Positions 21,144 to 31,034 of a stretch of DNA of 64,000 nucleotides are shown piece by piece. This stretch comes from Cyanobacterium sp. uoEpiScrs1 (GTDB lineage: Bacteria > Cyanobacteriota > Cyanobacteriia > Cyanobacteriales > Microcystaceae). A model generated the notes under the pieces. That model was not told where the DNA came from and ran no database searches. It saw nothing but the letters and a program-made list of their open reading frames with translations. The stretch is taken from NCBI RefSeq assembly GCF_947331815.1, contig NZ_OX373462.1, positions 1 to 64,000 on the forward strand, given 5' to 3'. Position numbers and translations under genes: made by a program. The first letter of the stretch is position 1; each line of letters begins with the position of its first letter.

Positions 21144-21261
21144 TCACGATAACCAGTTTATAGGTCTAACTGTTTTTACACTTCCCCCAGATAGATCACC
21201 CATTTGGGTTAAATTATTAACCCCAGTGAATTTAATTAAACTCATCACCTTAGCTCGTGAG
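21144..21261 (-). pseudogene. Short coding-like fragment, unidentified
   Basis: A minus-strand open frame with protein-like composition (MSLIKFTGVNNLTQMGDLSG then 13 more residues) ends in TGA at 21144. The ATG at 21245 has only a poor ribosome site. It has the look of a surviving piece of a larger gene or a very small gene. No family is recognised. Confidence 0.3.
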
Positions 21262-21598
21262 AATCTGTTTTTTTAATATATACAAAATAATCAGCAATAT
21301 TAGTGCGATTATATAACGTTAACAACTTATGGACCGCTAATAACCCTAATTATAGAAATATCTATAGATCATATGAATGGCAATGTTATTTATCCAAAAA
21401 GGCACGAGTTAAATAGTTACATGCAATTCTGAATATAGAGAAACCTGTATCCTACAGTTATGTTATGTATCTGGATAAATATCAATTTAATTTTGATCTT
21501 TTCATTGATTAATGACCGAACCTCAACTTTTGGCTTATCATTGTAGGGCGAGGTGTTATGTAGTCCAAAAAACACAGCTGGGGTTATTTTAATATTGT

Positions 21599-21633
21599 GA
21601 TCACAGACAAGCTCTTTGTCTTAAACTGTGATG
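21599..21633. repeat. Imperfect hairpin upstream of cimA
   Basis: Outer ATCACAG/CTGTGAT and inner AGACAA/TTGTCT segments are complementary and nested, about 75 nt before the chosen cimA start. It may lie in the cimA leader or promoter. I cannot tell whether it is regulatory. Confidence 0.4.
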
Positions 21634-21707
21634 GGTAAAACTAATTTCATTAATTCTGATTTGTTTGAAGTCGATAGATATTTATGGGTAGTAATAATTG
21701 TATAGGT

Positions 21708-23300
21708 ATGGCTAATCAGGTTTTGCTTTACGATACCACCCTAAGAGATGGGGCGCAACGGGAAGGAATTGCTTTGTCTTTAGAGGACAAGCTAAAAATT
21801 GCCCACCAACTTGATGAGCTAGGAATTCCTTTTATTGAGGGGGGGTGGCCAGGGGCTAATCCAAAGGATGTCCAATTTTTTTGGAAGTTACAGGAAGACC
21901 CTCTTACTCAAGCCGAAATCGTTGCTTTTTGTTCGACTCGTCGTCCATACATTCCCTCTGATCGTGATCAGATGCTACAGATGATTTTAGCAGCTGGTAC
22001 TCGTTGGGTAACTATCTTTGGCAAGTCTTGGGACCTTCATGTTACAGAAGGATTGAAGACTACTCTGGAAGAAAATATAGCAATGATAAAAGATACGATT
22101 GAGTATCTTCGCAGTCAGGGAAGAAAAATAATTTATGATGCAGAACATTGGTTTGATGGCTATACACGAAATCCTGATTATGCTTTACAAACCTTGAAGA
22201 CTGCTAAAAATGCAGGGGCTGCCTGGTTAGTTTTATGTGATACCAACGGTGGAACCTTACCTCAGGAGGTTAGCCAGATTATTAAAAAAGTAGCACAGGA
22301 GTTGGATATAGATCCTGATGGAGATACTTTCCCTAAATTAGGTATTCACACTCATAATGACTCGGGAACTGCTGTAGCAAATGGATTAGCTGGAGTGGTA
22401 GAAGGAGTAAGAATGATTCATGGGACAATTAATGGATATGGAGAAAGGTGCGGTAATGCTAATTTGTGTACCTTGATTCCCAATTTGCAGTTTAAGATGG
22501 GATATTCTTGTTTGACGGATACCCAATTAACGCAGTTAAGCCAAACTAGCCGTTTAATTAGTGAAATTGCAAACTTAGCTCCGGATGATCATGCTCCTTT
22601 TGTAGGACGTTCTGCTTTTGCCCATAAAGGAGGAGTTCATGTTTCAGCTGTCCAGAAAAATCCTCTGACTTATGAGCATATTCAACCTGAAAAAGTAGGA
22701 AATAAACGACGTATTGTTATTTCAGACCAGTCAGGATTAAGTAATGTTTTATCAAAAGCAAAAGCTTTTGGAATTAAGTTAAAAAAAGAAGATATTGCTT
22801 GTCGTGACATTTTAGAACAGATAAAAAGGTTAGAACATGAAGGATATCAATTTGAAGCAGCTGAATCCAGTTTTGAACTTTTAATGCGTCAAGTATTAGG
22901 ACAACGAAAAACTATGTTTCTACTTAAAGGATTTCAAGTCCATTGTGAAATGTTACAAGGAAAAGAAACGCCTTATAGTAATGCTTTAGCAACTGTTAAA
23001 GTTACAGTTAATGGGGAAGATAGATTAGAAGTAGCTGAAGGGAATGGTCCCGTTGCTGCCTTAGATAGTGCTTTACGCAAAGCTTTAGGAAACTTCTATC
23101 CAAAAATTGCAAAGTTTTACTTGACAGATTATAAAGTTAGAATTTTGGATGGCGAATCAGGAACATCTTCTAAAACAAGAGTTTTGGTTGAATCAAGTAA
23201 TGGCAAAGAACGTTGGACTACTGTTGGGGTTTCTCCTAATATTTTAGAAGCCTCCTATGAGGCAGTTACCGAAGGAATTGAGTACGGTCTGCTTTTATAA
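21708..23300 (+). CDS. cimA: (R)-citramalate synthase
   Basis: A 530-aa enzyme of the isopropylmalate/citramalate synthase family. LLYDTTLRDGAQREGI near the N-terminus begins the TIM barrel and binds the metal. FIEGGWPGANPKD is the feature that separates CimA from LeuA-like enzymes, and HTHNDSGTAVAN provides the metal-binding His pair. The C-terminal part (about 395-525) is the regulatory LeuA_dimer domain. It condenses pyruvate and acetyl-CoA to citramalate, the threonine-independent route to isoleucine known in Cyanothece/Crocosphaera. I chose ATG 21708 over an in-frame ATG at 21684, because family members have only a short tail before the LYDTTLRDG motif. Confidence 0.93.
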   Translation: MANQVLLYDTTLRDGAQREGIALSLEDKLKIAHQLDELGIPFIEGGWPGANPKDVQFFWKLQEDPLTQAEIVAFCSTRRPYIPSDRDQMLQMILAAGTRWVTIFGKSWDLHVTEGLKTTLEENIAMIKDTIEYLRSQGRKIIYDAEHWFDGYTRNPDYALQTLKTAKNAGAAWLVLCDTNGGTLPQEVSQIIKKVAQELDIDPDGDTFPKLGIHTHNDSGTAVANGLAGVVEGVRMIHGTINGYGERCGNANLCTLIPNLQFKMGYSCLTDTQLTQLSQTSRLISEIANLAPDDHAPFVGRSAFAHKGGVHVSAVQKNPLTYEHIQPEKVGNKRRIVISDQSGLSNVLSKAKAFGIKLKKEDIACRDILEQIKRLEHEGYQFEAAESSFELLMRQVLGQRKTMFLLKGFQVHCEMLQGKETPYSNALATVKVTVNGEDRLEVAEGNGPVAALDSALRKALGNFYPKIAKFYLTDYKVRILDGESGTSSKTRVLVESSNGKERWTTVGVSPNILEASYEAVTEGIEYGLLL

Positions 23301-24241
23301 AAGTCTATAGAAGAAACAGTAAAAATATAAAGTTTGATTAATTGTATGATTTATTCTTGGATTTTTATATAAAAAATTTTAGGATTCGGTGTATCTGTTT
23401 TTATTTAACTATAGTTTTATCACTCTAGACCAGTCCTAAAAATTTTATCTTTGCAGTATTACAAAATAATTATTTTGAAAACTTAAAAACATATCTATAT
23501 TATTACGTTTTGCTTGTTTTATTAACTTAAATCTTTACGCTAAACGACATATAACATCTATTTTTTTATATAGATAAGTTAAGTACTGATTTTTAAGAAG
23601 AAGGTTTATTTTAAAACTACAAAAATTATCTCTACATAATAATTTTTGTAATTAAGTGATAAGATTATAAATTTTATTTACTTTTTACGGTATATTTAAT
23701 TTAAAAATATAAAACATAATTTTTTATAGTTAAAATGAAATTATTTATAACAACTAACTTAAATAGATTAACTAATATTTTTTATTTTTAAAATCAATTA
23801 CAATTCTTCTTAAGAAAGAGAAAAAACTAAAATATATATTGATAAATCACTTCAAGCATGTATTTTTACATATAAACAAAGTTGTTTTTAAAAATAAATA
23901 ATTTATTGTCCAACAATAAATATAGTATAAAAAATAAATGAGTAAATAATAAGAGTATTGCAAATTTTTTTTATTTATACAATATAATACTTTCAAAACA
24001 AATTTAACTAGTTAACTGGAGCTTGTAATGTAATTAGAATATGATGTTCATCACTTCGCATGCTTTTATCTTTTTTAAAAAAATTAATGTTAACTAACAC
24101 AATACGAATTGTAAAGATATAAATAATGTCTCTAAGGTCATTGGTATCTAAACACATCTAATTTTTTGTCTTTACTATTCCCTATTCTCTACTCTTAATT
24201 ATTAGCTTTAATAAAATTATTTAAGTAATATCAAGGCTAGT
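23301..24241. other. 0.94-kb gap, nothing recognised
   Basis: Extremely AT-rich DNA between the convergent genes cimA and recN. No protein-like frame, RNA gene or strong terminator is seen. Confidence 0.5.
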
Positions 24242-26002
24242 TTAATCATTTTTTATACGATATGCATCTGCATCAACTAACAATGATTGAGCAAACTCAA
24301 TCGCTTCTTGTTCTGAATGCCCTACTGTTAATTGAGCTAATTCTTCTTGTCTTGTCTGTCGATTATCTAAACTAGTAACTCGAATAACTGTCCTTATTTC
24401 TGGTAAACGTGGCTGTTCATTTTTTGATGTTTCAGTCTTAGAATATTCTTCTATAATTTGTTTAGTAACTCGAAAATGATTATCCGCCATTGCAGCTACT
24501 AAAGGTTGATGAGTTACACATAAAACTTTATATTTGCGGCTAAGTTTATGTAATTTTTTACCAATTGCCTGAGCAACTTTTCCTGAAACTCCTGTATCAA
24601 TTTCATCAAAAATTAAGGTTTGGGGTCTATTTTCTGATTTAGCAAAACAGGTTTTTAAAGCCAATAATAAACGGCTCATTTCTCCACCTGACGCTGTACT
24701 AGAAAGAGGTTTTATTTTTTCTCCCTGGTTAGGACTAAAATGAAATACAATTTCATCACTTCCCGTTATTGTTGGTGAACAAGGTGTAATCTGGCAAAGA
24801 AAAATAACCTTATCCATTGCCAGTGGTTTTAATTCTTTGACTAATTGTTTTTCTAATTTTATAGCCGCTTCCTGACGTAACTCCGTTAACGTCTTACAAG
24901 TTCTATTAAGAGTTTCTCTAGCCGCTAGAGTACGTTGTTCTAACTGTTCAATAGACTGTTGATTTTCAATCAATTCTCCTAGTTCTTGCTTCAATTTGTG
25001 ATAATAATTAATCACTTCTGCTAAAGAAGGTCCATATTTACGACAAATACGCTTTAATACATTAATCCTTTCTTCTATTCCCATTAATCTTTCGGGGTCA
25101 GCTTCCAATTTATCTCCATAGCCATTAATTTGCTGTCCTGCTTCTACTACTTGAGTGAAAGCGGATCTAACCATTTCTAAAATCGGCTCTATTTCCCCAT
25201 CATATTCTGCTATCTTCGTCACCATGTTTTCAACATCTCCCAGTTGATCAGCGATTGAGGGTTCCCCAGTATCATTTTGATAGAGTAGTTGATAGGTCTG
25301 GTAACTTAACTGTTCTAACTCTCCTACGTGGGAAAGACGCTCACTTTCTTGATTAAGTTGTTCAAGTTCATTGTAATTAACTAATTTAGCTTCTTCTAAT
25401 TCTTTTAGTTGATATTTAAGCATATCAAGATATTGTAGTCTTTCTTTCTCTGATTTACGATATTTATCAAGTACTTTATCCGCTAATTTCCATTTTTTAT
25501 AATTTGACTCTACTAATTCCCGCTGTTTAAGGAGATTGATTCCTCCATACAAATCTAGTAATTCTCGTTGTCGGATAGAGTCCATCAGTTGAATAGTTTG
25601 TCCTTGGGCAGTAATCTCCACAAGGCGATCACGCAGTTTTCTCATGAGTTGTAAGTTCACTACTACTCCATTGATTCGTGAGCGAGATCGTATTGTTTCC
25701 CCTGTAAGGGTTAGCTCTCTATAGCATAATAAAGTTTCGTCTTCTAACGGTTCAATTTCTTGTTCTTTTAACCACGTTCGTAATGTATTGTTCATTTCAA
25801 AAGTTGCTTCAATAGAAGCTTTTTGCATTCCCTGACGAATTAAACAATGATTAATTTTTCCACCTAAAACAATATCAATAGCATCAAGGATAATAGATTT
25901 ACCCGATCCAGTTTCTCCTGTAAGGACATTTAATCCTCGACCGAATTCTAAAGTGAGCTGGTCTACCAAAGTAAAGTTTCTAATTTGTAATAGAGAGAGC
26001 AT
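24242..26002 (-). CDS. recN: DNA repair protein RecN
   Basis: A 586-aa SMC-like ATPase. It has Walker A GETGSGKS (29-36), long coiled coils (about 150-225 and 300-370) around a central hinge, the ABC signature STASGGEMSRLL (about 435-447) and Walker B LIFDEIDTG (about 467-476). RecN helps hold sister DNA during double-strand-break repair. Length is near the family's usual 550-590 aa and all motifs are intact, so recombinational repair is probably retained. The gene stands alone between two gaps of about 1 kb. Confidence 0.95.
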   Translation of the reverse strand: MLSLLQIRNFTLVDQLTLEFGRGLNVLTGETGSGKSIILDAIDIVLGGKINHCLIRQGMQKASIEATFEMNNTLRTWLKEQEIEPLEDETLLCYRELTLTGETIRSRSRINGVVVNLQLMRKLRDRLVEITAQGQTIQLMDSIRQRELLDLYGGINLLKQRELVESNYKKWKLADKVLDKYRKSEKERLQYLDMLKYQLKELEEAKLVNYNELEQLNQESERLSHVGELEQLSYQTYQLLYQNDTGEPSIADQLGDVENMVTKIAEYDGEIEPILEMVRSAFTQVVEAGQQINGYGDKLEADPERLMGIEERINVLKRICRKYGPSLAEVINYYHKLKQELGELIENQQSIEQLEQRTLAARETLNRTCKTLTELRQEAAIKLEKQLVKELKPLAMDKVIFLCQITPCSPTITGSDEIVFHFSPNQGEKIKPLSSTASGGEMSRLLLALKTCFAKSENRPQTLIFDEIDTGVSGKVAQAIGKKLHKLSRKYKVLCVTHQPLVAAMADNHFRVTKQIIEEYSKTETSKNEQPRLPEIRTVIRVTSLDNRQTRQEELAQLTVGHSEQEAIEFAQSLLVDADAYRIKND

Positions 26003-27097
26003 TGAATAACCTTAACTTATCAATACTAAATACTTTTGTTTATCTTAACTCAAGGTTAATATTTTAAATATAAAGAATTGAATTTTATGACAAAAATTTT
26101 GCCTTAGTCTTTTTACTTCAATTGTCTTATTTTATTAGTAATAAATTTAAATTTTAAAAATATAATATTTTGTTTAAGATATTATATTTTTTTATGTACA
26201 TAAGTCTTTTGTTTTCAAAATATATTCAAGGCAGTACATTTAAATAATTTGCTATTAATTTAATTTTTTGTTTAACAATCCTTAAAAAGCTAATAACAAA
26301 GTTAATAACTATATCTATGTAGATGGACAGAAAAATATTTTCATGCAATATAAATAATTATTAAATGTTTAATGCGATTTAATATTTACATATTATAGAA
26401 ATTGTTTTTATGTTTAGTTTTGTAAAGCTAATTAAATAGTTATGTAATTGGGCTTTACTATAGCTAATAGATATCAATCGTATCAAATATATTTGCTGTA
26501 TACAACAAAAGTTAATAATTTTAAAAAATACAAAAAATATAATTCGTGCAATTTGGATTAATAGCTATAAGTTTAGAACTATACAGGACTGTATACAAAT
26601 TGACTATTTTTTGATATATAAGTAAAAAGTTATAGTAAGTTCAATACTTATGAAGTAGTTATGGAAACCATTAAATTTTTACTTATCAAAATATTATATT
26701 AGGTTTGTGGCTAGTGTATGCTAGTATAGGAGTTAACAAACTAGCCTTTTAATCTTTTTCATTATCAATGTTATCTTAATATACTTCAATTACTTAATAA
26801 TCATAACCTGCTTCATCTTAGAGTCATACCTTTTCTAGCTAGAACATTTTTTGAGATGATTATTAATAAGTATTCTTCATTACTTTTTAAATTAGCTGCT
26901 TTTTAATTGTAAAGTAAAAATTTTTAGTGATTTATTAAATAATATTTTCAATTGTACTTATACAATCTAATAGAAAAATATGTTTTTATTAGATTAGCAG
27001 TTGAAATTATATTATGAATACTGCGATTAATATATTCTCATTCTATATAAAAATATTAGCGGTATTTTATAATTTTTATGAGGTAACTAAATTAATT
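26003..27097. other. 1.1-kb gap, nothing recognised
   Basis: Divergent intergenic DNA upstream of both recN and the ligase gene, extremely AT-rich. I see no relic with protein-like composition and no strong hairpin. Confidence 0.45.
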
Positions 27098-27841
27098 ATG
27101 AAATGGCGTTTGATTCCTCCTCTTGAATCATCAGGAATAATTCAAATGGCTATTGATAATTGGCTATTTATTCAACACGAAAGGGGGCAACATCCTCCCA
27201 CACTACGCTTTTACACTTGGTCATCACCTACAATTTCTATCGGTCGTTTGCAAAAACAATGGCCTTTATCTTGGCATAATTTGACATGGGAAAAACGTCC
27301 TATAGAATTAGTGCGTCGTTCTACAGGAGGACGAGCAGTTCTTCATCAAGGAGATTTAACTTACGGGATAGTGGCCCCTATTGATAATAGGAAAACTTTA
27401 GAAATTTATCAACAAATTTGTCAATTTTTAATCAAAGGATGGTCATATTTTGGAATTGAGTTAAATTACGGAACAGCTAAACGTGGTTATATTCATAATC
27501 CTAGCTGTTTTAATATAGCTACTGTTTCTGACTTAATTACGTCTGATGGAAGTAAACTTATTGGAAGTGCACAACTAAGGGGAAAGCAGTCTATACTGCA
27601 ACATGGATCTATGGTTTTATCAACTAATAAGACGTTATTCCAAACTATTTTTAATCAAACTGCACCTTGGGGTCTAGGACTTCTTGAACAATTACCTAAA
27701 AATTGTTGTTTAGAAACTATTATTGATATTCTAATTGAAACTGCAAAACAGTGTTTTGATATAGATTTTATTTTTCAACCTCTGTCCTCAGAAGAATGGC
27801 AGGATGTAATTAAGTTATCAGACAGCTTGAAAGTACAGTAA
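27098..27841 (+). CDS. Lipoate/biotin protein ligase family protein (LplA-like)
   Basis: A 247-aa protein of the BPL/LplA/LipB cofactor-ligase family. RRSTGGRAVLHQGDLTYGIV (about 72-91) is the lipoyl/biotinyl-AMP binding motif, and SDGSKLIGSAQ provides the conserved Lys. Such proteins attach or transfer lipoyl groups to 2-oxoacid dehydrogenase E2 or glycine-cleavage H protein. A gcvT gene lies elsewhere in this window, which fits lipoyl use. The start is the ATG at 27098. A longer frame from 27014 would add 28 hydrophobic residues foreign to the family. Substrate specificity (octanoyl, lipoyl or biotinyl) cannot be read from sequence alone. Confidence 0.85.
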   Translation: MKWRLIPPLESSGIIQMAIDNWLFIQHERGQHPPTLRFYTWSSPTISIGRLQKQWPLSWHNLTWEKRPIELVRRSTGGRAVLHQGDLTYGIVAPIDNRKTLEIYQQICQFLIKGWSYFGIELNYGTAKRGYIHNPSCFNIATVSDLITSDGSKLIGSAQLRGKQSILQHGSMVLSTNKTLFQTIFNQTAPWGLGLLEQLPKNCCLETIIDILIETAKQCFDIDFIFQPLSSEEWQDVIKLSDSLKVQ

Positions 27842-28544
27842 ATTTAATTTTATTGTTAACTTTTATATCTTAATTAGCTTTACTTTAAATATTTAAAATA
27901 AGGATAAATATCAAATATTCAAGACTATATTAGTAAATAAATTATCAAATATTTAATTATTAAAAAATAATCTGTATTATCTCTTCAATTCATTTGAAAT
28001 AGTTCCTCTGGCTAACCTATATGTCAGTTAAAGAAACTTTAAACCAACAATAATTATAAGTTCATGAACTATTTTTAGGTAAGCTTATGTTTGTTATTAA
28101 TTGTTCTATGTTTTATCTAAAAATCTTATATTTTAGTATTTTTAAAGTTGAATAAAGAATTTTTTGAGAGATAATCTAGAATATCTTATTATTTTTTCTC
28201 TTATATTTTAGTAAGTGGTTTTTGTTTCGATACTTTTTTTTCTATTCCAGGCTTATCTAAGCTCATGTAACTATCAAAGTTACTGTCACTATCAAGAATA
28301 ACCAGTATTAGAACAAAAAATTCTAAGAGTGGTTAATTTCATTCCTAATTAGATTAAAACCTAAAAAAATCTAAATAAATAACTCGTTAATTTTTGACTA
28401 GTTGATGATACATTAAAAGCAGATACAGAACCTGAATCTAAATCTAAATCTAAATCTAAATAGATAAATAGTTTTTTCTATCTCTAAAAAAGACTCTTTC
28501 ACCTATCCTTAGTCTAATTTGTAACTGGCTTTTGTCTACCAAAT
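27842..28544. other. 0.7-kb gap with hexamer repeat
   Basis: AT-rich DNA between convergent genes. The only structure I see is the AATCTA tandem repeat at 28435-28462. Confidence 0.5.
28435..28462 (+). repeat. Hexanucleotide tandem repeat (AATCTA)x4.5
   Basis: Four exact copies of AATCTA plus a partial fifth, in intergenic DNA about 80 nt beyond the 3' end of the 64-aa gene. Probably a slippage-generated simple repeat. Confidence 0.9.
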
Positions 28545-28739
28545 TTAGTGATTTGTTTTGTATTTTTCCGAAAAAGTGAGTTCAAATTCATCAACTAACT
28601 CATCGAGTTCTTCAATAGCCTGCCTGATATCAACACTCAAAAACCCTAAATCTGGCTTGTTAAGAAGTTGGACTAAAAACTCTCGCTCACCCTCGATAGC
28701 TTTAATTTTTTCCCGAATAGTATTTTGATCCATTTGCAT
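28545..28739 (-). CDS. Small conserved cyanobacterial protein, 64 aa
   Basis: A 64-aa, mostly helical charged protein (MQMDQNTIREKIKAIEGERE at the start, then EELDELVDEFELTFSEKYK). No TM segment or known domain. Its composition is clearly protein-like, unlike chance frames in this AT-rich DNA. I think it has cyanobacterial homologues of unknown function. The start could also be the second ATG, two codons in. The gene is isolated. Confidence 0.6.
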   Translation of the reverse strand: MQMDQNTIREKIKAIEGEREFLVQLLNKPDLGFLSVDIRQAIEELDELVDEFELTFSEKYKTNH

Positions 28740-29696
28740 TTATTTGGTGTACACTTTTCATTCTAGCATAATTAACTATGTTTTTCCATATAAGTACATT
28801 AAATTTCTCCGTTCTACAAAAAGAAAATATTCCATTGGAATTAACCAGATAGTTAATTAATATAGTTTCCATATTTCGTCCCTTTGTTTTTCAACATAAA
28901 GATAATCACATTATATATATAATGTGATTATCTTATAAATTTTTCTCTGCATTTAAGTTTAATAATTATTAGTTTATAGCTTATAGCTTAGAGAATATTA
29001 GTATCAATTTAGACTGTTTTTATAGTACTTATATTTCTTGTTATGCAACTTTAGTTAAAGGTTATATTTTAATGGTATTTTTTTAGATCAAGACCTCATA
29101 ACTATGAATATCTAATTACTTTTATTAAAAGCTAATAATAAAAAATAAATTTATAAATAACTATTTATAACTAACTATTAGTCGATCTTAAGCGTGAGGC
29201 AAATTCATTTAAAATAAAAAATAATATAATTTTATTCTTAGCTTTAATCCAAATAAAAAACGCAATACCTGACAGTTAAATCACCATATTTCTTGTCTAT
29301 AAATACTTAAACATAAAGATGTATAATAATTGTTTATTTGATAAATTTATTAAATAAACAGAGATTAGAATTTAAATTAGTAATTAATATTAAAGTTATT
29401 TTGTTACATATACAAACTGCTTAAAACTTTCTCTCTTTAGAAAAAAAATTAAGCAAACACAAAGTTGCTATTTTGTAAGTCCAAGAATAAAGTTGAAATT
29501 TAAAATTCAACAATCCTTACTTGATAAATATAAATTTTATATTTGTATTTTTTGTTAAACACAATTTAAATTTAAAAAGTTTAACTGTTCCATTGAGAAT
29601 ATAATCTTAGTGATATTTTTAAGGGAATCATTGCTAATTAGAGTTAGAAAAGATTATGATTATGAATTAGAGAACATTATTTAAGAGTAATTTATT
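28740..29696. other. 0.96-kb gap with a 36-nt palindrome
   Basis: Divergent intergenic DNA between the 64-aa gene and perR. Apart from the palindrome at 28899-28934 I see only AT-rich sequence. PerR-type regulators often control their own promoter, but I could not identify a convincing operator. Confidence 0.45.
28899..28934. repeat. Perfect 36-nt palindrome
   Basis: AAGATAATCACATTATAT reads identically on both strands, giving 18-bp self-complementary arms with no spacer. It lies about 160 nt upstream of the minus-strand 64-aa gene. Either a cruciform/hairpin or a dyad operator is possible. Confidence 0.88.
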
Positions 29697-30230
29697 ATGC
29701 ATCCCTACACTTCTATATCTCTGAAAGCTGAGTTAAACGCAAGAGGTTGGCGTTTAACTCCCCAACGAGAAAAGATTCTTAATATCTTCCAGAATCTTCC
29801 CAAGGGCAATCATTTAAGTGCAGAAGAACTCTACGAACTCCTTGAAAAAAGAAAAGAAGAGATTAGTCTATCAACAATTTATCGTAGTATTAAGTTAATG
29901 TCTCGTATGGGAATTTTGCGAGAGTTAGAACTAGCCGAAGGTCATAAACACTATGAATTAAACTATCCTTCTCCTAATTATCATCATCATATGGTATGCA
30001 TCCAGTGTAATAAAACTATCGAATTTAACGATAAGTCCATCCTGAGACATAGTTTAAAACAATGTGAACAACAAGGATTTCAACTAATAGACTGTCAACT
30101 GACAGTAATGACTGTTTGTCCCGAAGCAATTCGCATGGGGTGGCCGTCTTCTCTACCAAGTAATTGGGCTTGTACTCACACTGTTCCTAATAGTCGAGAT
30201 CTGAGTTGTATCAATGAAAAATCGAAATAA
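29697..30230 (+). CDS. perR: Fur-family transcriptional regulator, PerR-like
   Basis: A 177-aa Fur-family protein. The N-terminal winged helix (1-85) contains GWRLTPQREKIL and SLSTIYRSIKLM. The metal/dimer domain contains HHHMVCIQC (96-104; CxxC structural zinc at 101-104), and further Cys lie at 123, 133 and 141. The overall sequence resembles Synechocystis PerR (Slr1738), an iron-dependent peroxide sensor that represses antioxidant genes. The general ferric-uptake Fur is the main alternative, so the gene symbol is tentative. The gene is isolated, with a 0.96-kb upstream gap and 0.8 kb downstream. Confidence 0.8.
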   Translation: MHPYTSISLKAELNARGWRLTPQREKILNIFQNLPKGNHLSAEELYELLEKRKEEISLSTIYRSIKLMSRMGILRELELAEGHKHYELNYPSPNYHHHMVCIQCNKTIEFNDKSILRHSLKQCEQQGFQLIDCQLTVMTVCPEAIRMGWPSSLPSNWACTHTVPNSRDLSCINEKSK

Positions 30231-31034
30231 AAATGTGATATTTAGTTTGTATATCGCTAGTGTAAATTTAAATTTTAGTAATACTTAAATTGAGATATTT
30301 TCAAGTAAATAAATTTTTATACTGATATATATTTTACTAAATTCAATATAATTCTTACAGCTATACATAAATAAACAAAGTTAGTTGCTCAAAAAATATT
30401 GATGAAGTTTGGAGTAAAGATCGTTAAGAAATAATTAACTACACCAATAATATTATCAGAAAAATATATCTATCTACACTATAAATACAACTCAACAGTT
30501 TATCCAAATAATTACAGACAAAAAACTTATTATCAATAATAAATAATTTATAAAAATACTGTATCTGAAATAAAAAATACTATATGGTGTTTGTAAAACT
30601 AAATCGATAGAAAGTAAAATTTAACTTGGTATATAACAGACCGCCATTTTCTAAAATTTTTATCAACTCAAATCAGGTTTTTGTAAAAAATCGAACTAAA
30701 AATCAAGAATGTTAAAATTAGATGATTTAAATAAAAAATGTTTATTACTATCGAGAAGATGTAAAATGTTATATAGATAATTAAATTAACTATTATCTAA
30801 TATTGACAACAGTTAGTTCAATTATAGAAGAATAGAAGGTATTAATAATATATTTAAATAAGCTAAAATAACAATTTGTATAACTAAAACAATATCAGTT
30901 TTTAACTTGAAGAAATTTTTATCTGGATTTTAATTAACTAATTCGATACTATCGGGTGTGGTATCAACTTATTTTTTTGTTATTTTCTTCTTCTCATTAA
31001 CCCTAAATTGTGTCCAACTACCGATCTATTTACA
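30231..31034. other. 0.8-kb gap, nothing recognised
   Basis: AT-rich DNA between perR and the transporter gene, both on the plus strand. I see no protein-like frame, RNA gene or strong hairpin. The transporter promoter should lie at the right end. Confidence 0.45.

Larger units (their letters stand above)
20814..21707. other. GC-richer island between nblS and cimA
   Basis: About 870 bp. The stretch 20881-21260 is clearly richer in G+C (about 40% in the lines I counted) than other intergenic DNA here. It holds two tiny minus-strand frames (20977-21045 and 21144-21245), a tandem GTAGTTAAC repeat (20932-20949) and several partly complementary segments. A plus-strand frame of 26 codons (21512-21592) is probably a relic or chance. 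The sequence could be a decayed gene or a structured RNA. I could not match it to 6S RNA, tmRNA, SRP RNA or RNase P RNA. Confidence 0.45.

Noticed and set aside
20881..21261. 6S RNA, tmRNA, SRP RNA or RNase P RNA
   Set aside because: None of the signature sequences I know for the last three is present, and I could not draw a convincing 6S fold. Left as an unexplained island in the findings.
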